Assembly: GCA_002794735.1 (NCBI GenBank)
Contig: NBAZ01000026.1
Location: forward strand, 140,454-204,453
Direction: 5' to 3'
DNA length: 64,000 nucleotides
Source: Pyrrhoderma lamaoense
Taxonomy: Eukaryota > Basidiomycota > Agaricomycetes > Hymenochaetales > Hymenochaetaceae
Positions 59,631 to 64,000 of this stretch are shown in pieces; the stretch's first letter is position 1; each line of letters begins with the position of its first letter. A program made the position numbers and the translations under genes. The notes below the pieces were generated by a model, which was not told where the DNA came from, searched no databases, and saw nothing but the letters and a program-made list of their open reading frames with translations.

Positions 59631-61052
59631 TCAAATGCCCACGCCTAATTCGAGCTCCTCAATCTTCACAAACTTTCTCGTTTTAAAGCTCTCATTCGCT
59701 GCAAGCCCGACAGCAAGTGCCATCGTTCCATCTCTTGCCCCCGCCTTCTGCTTCGATGCATCTCCTCTGTCTACTTCTTCTCCTTCTCGAGCCCCGAAAA
59801 GCACGCTCATCATTCTCTCATCTCCACCTCCATGACCCTTATGCTCATATACAATAGGCACCTCTTTTGGTTTCTCCCAAAGTGGATGAATAGTTATGCG
59901 AGCTTCTCCGGAGTTAGGCATCGCTTCAGTTCCATGTACTGTCCCCCCAGTGACCTTTGGTCCTTGAGGGAGACGGAAGGATGATTCAACGACGGTCAGC
60001 TCGAGGCGTCCCAGGGATCCATTAAACATGACACGGTAGCCTTCATAAGGCGAATAAGCGGTCAAGTGGTAGGTCATTGTCGTTCCCGAGGCGTACCGGA
60101 CTAGGAGTGCCATGTCATCTTCTATCGTTATGTTTTGTGCAAATACCTGAACGGCGTGGAGGTGGATTAGGTGTTTATTGACTTGATTTATAGGGAAATT
60201 TCTCACATTTTGGTCCCTATAATACCCATCTTCTTTCTCTGCATCTGCATAGAGGCTCTTCAGAGTTTCATCCCCTTCAAGATCGAGAGCAAATGGGTCC
60301 GTCTTTGCAGATTCACTCCCTCTCGCCCTCTCATAATCCCTCGCCCATCCGTACTTCTTGCCGTTCTCTTGCCCATAAAATGCTGTCTTTCCCATTCCGG
60401 CCACTTCCACGGGCTCACTATCTATCCACCAATTGACCAAATCAAAATGATGCCCAGACTTGTGTACCATCAGCCCTCCTGAGTTCTCCTTTTGTCGGTG
60501 CCATCTACGGAAATAGTCTGCGCCGTGTACTGTGTCTAGTAGCCATTCAAAATGCACTGAAAGGACTGCGCCGATTGCGTTCGATGCGATAAGTCGTTTG
60601 ACTTCTTCATGAACGGGGTTATAACGATAATTGAATGTTACAGTAAGATCCCCATTAGTCTTGCGAACAGCATCATTTATAGCTCTACAGCTCTGTACAC
60701 TAGTCGTCATTGGTTTTTCTGTCACAACCCTTACACCCATCTCGAGAGCAGGGATGATGTATAAATGGTGCAATGCATCAATACAAGTTACGACCAAAGT
60801 ATCAACTTTCTCTTCCACAAGCATTTTAATAAAATTATCTGGATGATATACGGGGATCGGAGCGTGGCCGAAGGTCGAAGATATGTAAGAGTTGTAATAA
60901 GCTGCTCTGACTGGATTGGGCTCGCAAAAAGCTACAAGTGACGCTGTTGCCTTCCGAGCGAGAATACCGTCGGTAAACATCAACCCTCGCGATCCTGTCC
61001 CAACAATAGCCACACGACCTACACGGGGAGTTGCAGAAGTTGATGCCATCAT
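59631..61052 (-). CDS. Gfo/Idh/MocA family NAD(P)-dependent oxidoreductase
   Basis: Dehydrogenase of the glucose-fructose oxidoreductase/inositol dehydrogenase/MocA group, expected to oxidise or reduce a sugar, polyol or sugar acid in the cytosol. The frame is open for 473 codons. N-terminal Rossmann fold: RVAIVGTGSRGLMF (GxGxxG type) at about residues 12-25, LVAFCEPNPVRAAY, VVTCIDALHHLYIIPALEMG and the catalytic EKPMTT (about residues 113-118). In the C-terminal domain, FNYRYNPVHEEV, FEWLLDTVHGADYFRRWHRQ, GGLMVHKSGHHFDLVNWW, then ITIEDDMALLVRYASGTTMT and YHLTAYSPYEGYRVMFNG. A likely 60-nt in-frame intron sits at 60147-60206 (GTGAGA..TTCAG with CTAAT branch), which leaves 453 residues and joins RDQN to VFAQN. 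MMA starts at 61052. Divergent from the transporter gene, 401 bp away. Confidence 0.9.
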   Translation of the reverse strand: MMASTSATPRVGRVAIVGTGSRGLMFTDGILARKATASLVAFCEPNPVRAAYYNSYISSTFGHAPIPVYHPDNFIKMLVEEKVDTLVVTCIDALHHLYIIPALEMGVRVVTEKPMTTSVQSCRAINDAVRKTNGDLTVTFNYRYNPVHEEVKRLIASNAIGAVLSVHFEWLLDTVHGADYFRRWHRQKENSGGLMVHKSGHHFDLVNWWIDSEPVEVAGMGKTAFYGQENGKKYGWARDYERARGSESAKTDPFALDLEGDETLKSLYADAEKEDGYYRDQNVRNFPINQVNKHLIHLHAVQVFAQNITIEDDMALLVRYASGTTMTYHLTAYSPYEGYRVMFNGSLGRLELTVVESSFRLPQGPKVTGGTVHGTEAMPNSGEARITIHPLWEKPKEVPIVYEHKGHGGGDERMMSVLFGAREGEEVDRGDASKQKAGARDGTMALAVGLAANESFKTRKFVKIEELELGVGI

Positions 61053-61453
61053 TTAATGACTTTGGATCGTTAGGTGGACTAGTAACGTATCTTTCTTGTC
61101 TTTTATCCTCTAAATATTTTGTTGTCGAATAGTCAGCGGAGGTTATCCGGAAAGAGCGGGAACGGACGGTCCGGCGGGAGACACGGTCATGTGAGTTCCT
61201 TAGTAGGGATTGCGGGGTAAAAGAAGCTCCTTTTGTACCCCGTGTGGGGAAAGAAGCAGGTACGGTGTTAAAGCTTAAAGAGACTAATTGCGGGCCGGTG
61301 GTGAAAGAAAGATTGAAGAAGTCACGTTGTTCATTTCCATCATCAGTCCCTCCTCCTCTTATTTATATTCTTTTTTCTTTCGTTTTTTTCTTTCAGTAGA
61401 CTGTGCTTAGTCGCTCCCTCTTCTTGTTGTAGCTAAGATTTCTCCATCCAACA
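61053..61453. promoter_or_regulatory. Shared promoter region of the oxidoreductase and transporter genes
   Basis: 401 bp between divergent starts. It contains CGG-N5-CCG at 61163-61173 (CGGACGGTCCG), a form of inverted CGG triplet recognised by many fungal zinc-cluster factors, and a long CT-rich leader (TTTCTTTCGTTTTTTTCTTT near 61376) close to the transporter start. Shared regulation of the two genes is inference. Confidence 0.55.
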
Positions 61454-63253
61454 ATGGCTATAGATGACTCTCACTCACTTTCAGACAAGGGCTCTATTGC
61501 TCATGAAGAAGGGATTGTGAACATAGAACAAGCATACAAACCAGATGTGTCTGGGGGTGATAAAGCAGCTGAAATTCTGGCTCAGCAACAAGAACGCGTC
61601 GAGCTCAGCCCAGAAGATGACAAACGTATACTTCGACTCATCGATCGTGGAGTACTCCAGTCATGTTACTTGTTTATTTCTTACAACAACTGGACAAGTC
61701 CTCGGTTTCTTATACATCTGCCTTCGACATTGTTGGGGAAGTGGGCCTCGTCGGAACTCAGTACTCTTGGTTGACTTCGATTGTATACGTTTCTCAACTC
61801 GTTTTCCAACCGCTCACAGCCTACGCCCTCGTTCGTATTCCTGTTGCCAAATGGGTACGAATGCATTCTTCTGTGTCACGCACATAAGCTAACATTCTCA
61901 TATCCAGGTTTTTTTCAATGTTCTTGCTGGGGAATAACCGTAGCATCCTCTGCAGCTGCTCATACCTTCGCAGGACTGATCACAGCTCGTCTCTTCCTCG
62001 GTATATTCGAGGCCTCGGTTGCGCCTGCCTTTATCACTATCACTCAAATGTGGTGGCGCAGACGTGAGCAAACCTATAGGACCGCATCATGGAATGCCGC
62101 AAACGGCGTCTGCACTATATTTGGGTCCCTACTAGCGTTTGGTGTCGGACACATCAACAACGAACATCTCCGCCCATTTCAGGGTATTTTCCTCTTCTGC
62201 GGCTGCATCACTATCGTATGTACCCCGCTTATATGGTTCTTCCTCCCCGATTCGCCTACAACCGCCAAGTTCCTCAAAGGAAAAGATCAAATTCTGGCTC
62301 TTGAACGACTTAGGGACAACAATATGGGGACTGAGTCGAAAGTGTGGAAATGGGCTCAGTTTTTTGAAACGTTTAGGGACTTGAAGACGTATTTGTGGTT
62401 CATGCTCCTCTTCTTAGCAGCACTTCCAAGTGGTGGGATTGGTGCCTTTGGACCCTTGATCATACAAGGCTTCGGATTTAACTCATTCCAATCAATCTTG
62501 TTCAACATGCCGTTTGGTGTGCTGTCAATTGTATCCATATTTGTCGGGGCATGGCTGACTAATAAGTTCAAGTTGAGGTTCCCAATTATCATGTATGTCT
62601 CTTCCTTTCTCCTTTGAACAAGATGACTTACCCCTGTAATAACTAAGATTACTATGCTGCTTCCCAATTGCGGGTTCAATTACGCTTCTTAAGCTTGGAA
62701 GAAGCGCGGAGGATCGAGGGCCACTCCTTGCAGCATACTATATCATAAGTGTCATGGGTGGGATCCAGCCTATGCTCTATGCCTGGGCCCCACTGAATGC
62801 ATGTGGGCATACGAAAAAAGTTACTACAACTTCTGTTTTCTTTATTGCTCAATGTGTCGGAAACGTATGTACATCTCACCACTTATCAATGATCGATAAA
62901 CTGAATCAAAGACAAATTCTCCTTTTTTTTTTGTACAGATTGTCGGTCCTCTTCTGTATAAAACCGAGATGAAACCAAGATATACTCAAGGACTCGTAGC
63001 AGATCTTGCTTGTTGGTGTGCACTCGCCATTCTATCCGGACTCACAGCACTTTATCTACACTATCTAAACACTCGTCAAGCAGCAAAACGAGTTAGAGTA
63101 GGGAAGGCTGCTGTCGTTGTGGATACGAGTATTCTCACTATTGAGGACGCTGCCCGGGAGAGGAAAGAAAATGAGAAGAGAGGGGAGACGAACGAGAGGG
63201 CATTTGATGATTTAACAGATTTCCAGAATGAAGATTTTGTATACGTACTTTAG
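61454..63253 (+). CDS. MFS transporter, anion:cation symporter family (Dal5/allantoate permease-like)
   Basis: Twelve-helix plasma-membrane permease of the fungal ACS family, whose members carry allantoate, nicotinate, pantothenate, biotin, sugar acids and related anions. Cytosolic N-terminus ends LSPEDDKRILRLIDRGVL; helix 1 is MLLVYFLQQLDKSSVSYTSA; then GTQYSWLTSIVYVSQLVFQP and LTAYALVRIPVAKW. Introns at 61855-61907, 62593-62647 and 62865-62938. After the first: GITVASSAAAHTFAGLITAR, LFLGIFEASVAPAFITITQM, WWRRREQTYRTASWNAANG, the ACS hallmark. The C-half includes FGVLSIVSIFVGAWLTNKFK and AAYYIISVMGGIQPMLYAWA; the tail is charged, stop at 63251-63253. Two frame problems: GTACTCCAGTC near 61653 needs one more C (VLPVMLLVYFL), and the exon after the first intron needs one base more near 61908-61930 to reach WGITVASS. 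Its partner oxidoreductase suggests a catabolised anion or sugar acid as substrate. Confidence 0.88.
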
Positions 63254-64000
63254 GCATGCGTTCTTTCTCCTCTTGCGTTCGAGAGACGGACCTTGTGTCT
63301 AATAATCATCATTGGAGGATAGTAATATCCTATTCCTTTATCTCTACTTTCGCATTGGTTATCTCTGTGTATACACATCCCTTGGTTTCCACTTGGTTTA
63401 TATTTGTTTCTATCGTCTGTATCATTGTAAATTCCTGAGCTTGAAACGCTATCAGCATTGATGTCACTTCTAGATTATTCTATCTATTTGTTCGTCCGCT
63501 CTCTTTCGATGTACCTTTGAATTCGTATACTCAGAACCGACACTAGTATGTTTCAGCTTTTATCTGTATAGTATGTTTTTTTCCCTACATTTTCCAAACG
63601 TTTTTGTAAATTACTGAGGTCATCAAGTACACGATTATACTTAGCATAGTTGTATACATACAAAACTGAATTAATTAAGTGATTCTTATAAAATACTCAG
63701 AAAAACTCTTGATTTATATTTATTGTGCATTGATCTTATTTCGCTTCGACAAATGAGCCCATTTTTTTGACTAGAAATTGATTTTGTCCTGTGTATCTGT
63801 ACTTTTACATAGAGGCTATAGTTCAAAGACTTGTTTGGATTGAGCTGAGTTTTATAAACTGTCCTTACCGCATCTGTAAATCTGATTCTAAATATGTACG
63901 CTGCAAGTAAAATTTGAAGATGGACTTGTATAACACATCTATTCACATGGCATACCAATACGAACAAGGTAAAATTACTTACTAAATAAAGCCCATCTGA
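63254..64000. other. Downstream intergenic sequence, no gene seen
   Basis: 3' region of the transporter gene and AT-rich DNA. Short ORFs (for example 63686-63967 minus) show no domain. Confidence 0.5.

Overview
This window looks like nuclear DNA of a filamentous fungus, most likely a basidiomycete of the Agaricomycete type. Genes are split by many short GT..AG introns (about 50-65 nt), and the DNA is mostly AT-rich. Several proteins have a basidiomycete look: a Zn2Cys6 factor with a KPHPRW motif after its coiled coil, a GH16 enzyme with an N-terminal membrane anchor, a secreted protein with a Kre9/Knh1-like beta-domain, a coiled-coil protein and a GRGGAG-repeat protein. I saw no rRNA, tRNA, CRISPR array or bacterial-type operon. 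All calls are made by eye from translations; no search was run.

Layout. 1-8.7 kb: one Zn2Cys6 transcription factor (1.6-3.1 kb), then a gene desert. About 8.9-18.3 kb: an island dense in microsatellites and homopolymers that holds one recognisable gene, a membrane-anchored glutaredoxin-fold protein on the minus strand. 20.9-21.6 kb: a C2H2 zinc-finger gene. 24.2-38.3 kb: five tandem protein kinase paralogues on the plus strand. 38.8-44.6 kb: a divergent pair of glycoside hydrolases, GH92 mannosidase and GH16 glucanase. 45.1-48.2 kb: small membrane proteins, including a MARVEL-domain protein. 49.4-53.5 kb: a coiled-coil protein and a GRGGAG-repeat protein. 53.7-56.0 kb: two small secreted or wall proteins. 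56.65-57.28 kb: a MITE-like element with terminal inverted repeats. 57.7-58.6 kb: a gene of an uncharacterised fungal family. 59.6-63.3 kb: a divergent pair of a Gfo/Idh/MocA oxidoreductase and a Dal5-type MFS transporter.

The most striking feature is the kinase cluster. All five copies share an exon pattern and a basic, disordered C-terminal tail, and none has the Arg of the HRD motif (HQH, HKD, HCD, HQD, HQD), so all are non-RD. The first copy has also lost the catalytic Asp and the DFG Asp and should be a pseudokinase.

A caution runs through the window. At least ten places in otherwise well-conserved genes need a single-base gain or loss, nearly all at short homopolymers, to restore the reading frame (glutaredoxin-like gene, kinases 1 and 3, GH92, GH16, 45-kb gene, MARVEL gene, GPI protein twice, MFS twice). 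Indel error in the assembly is the simplest explanation, so I do not call these genes pseudogenes on that evidence.
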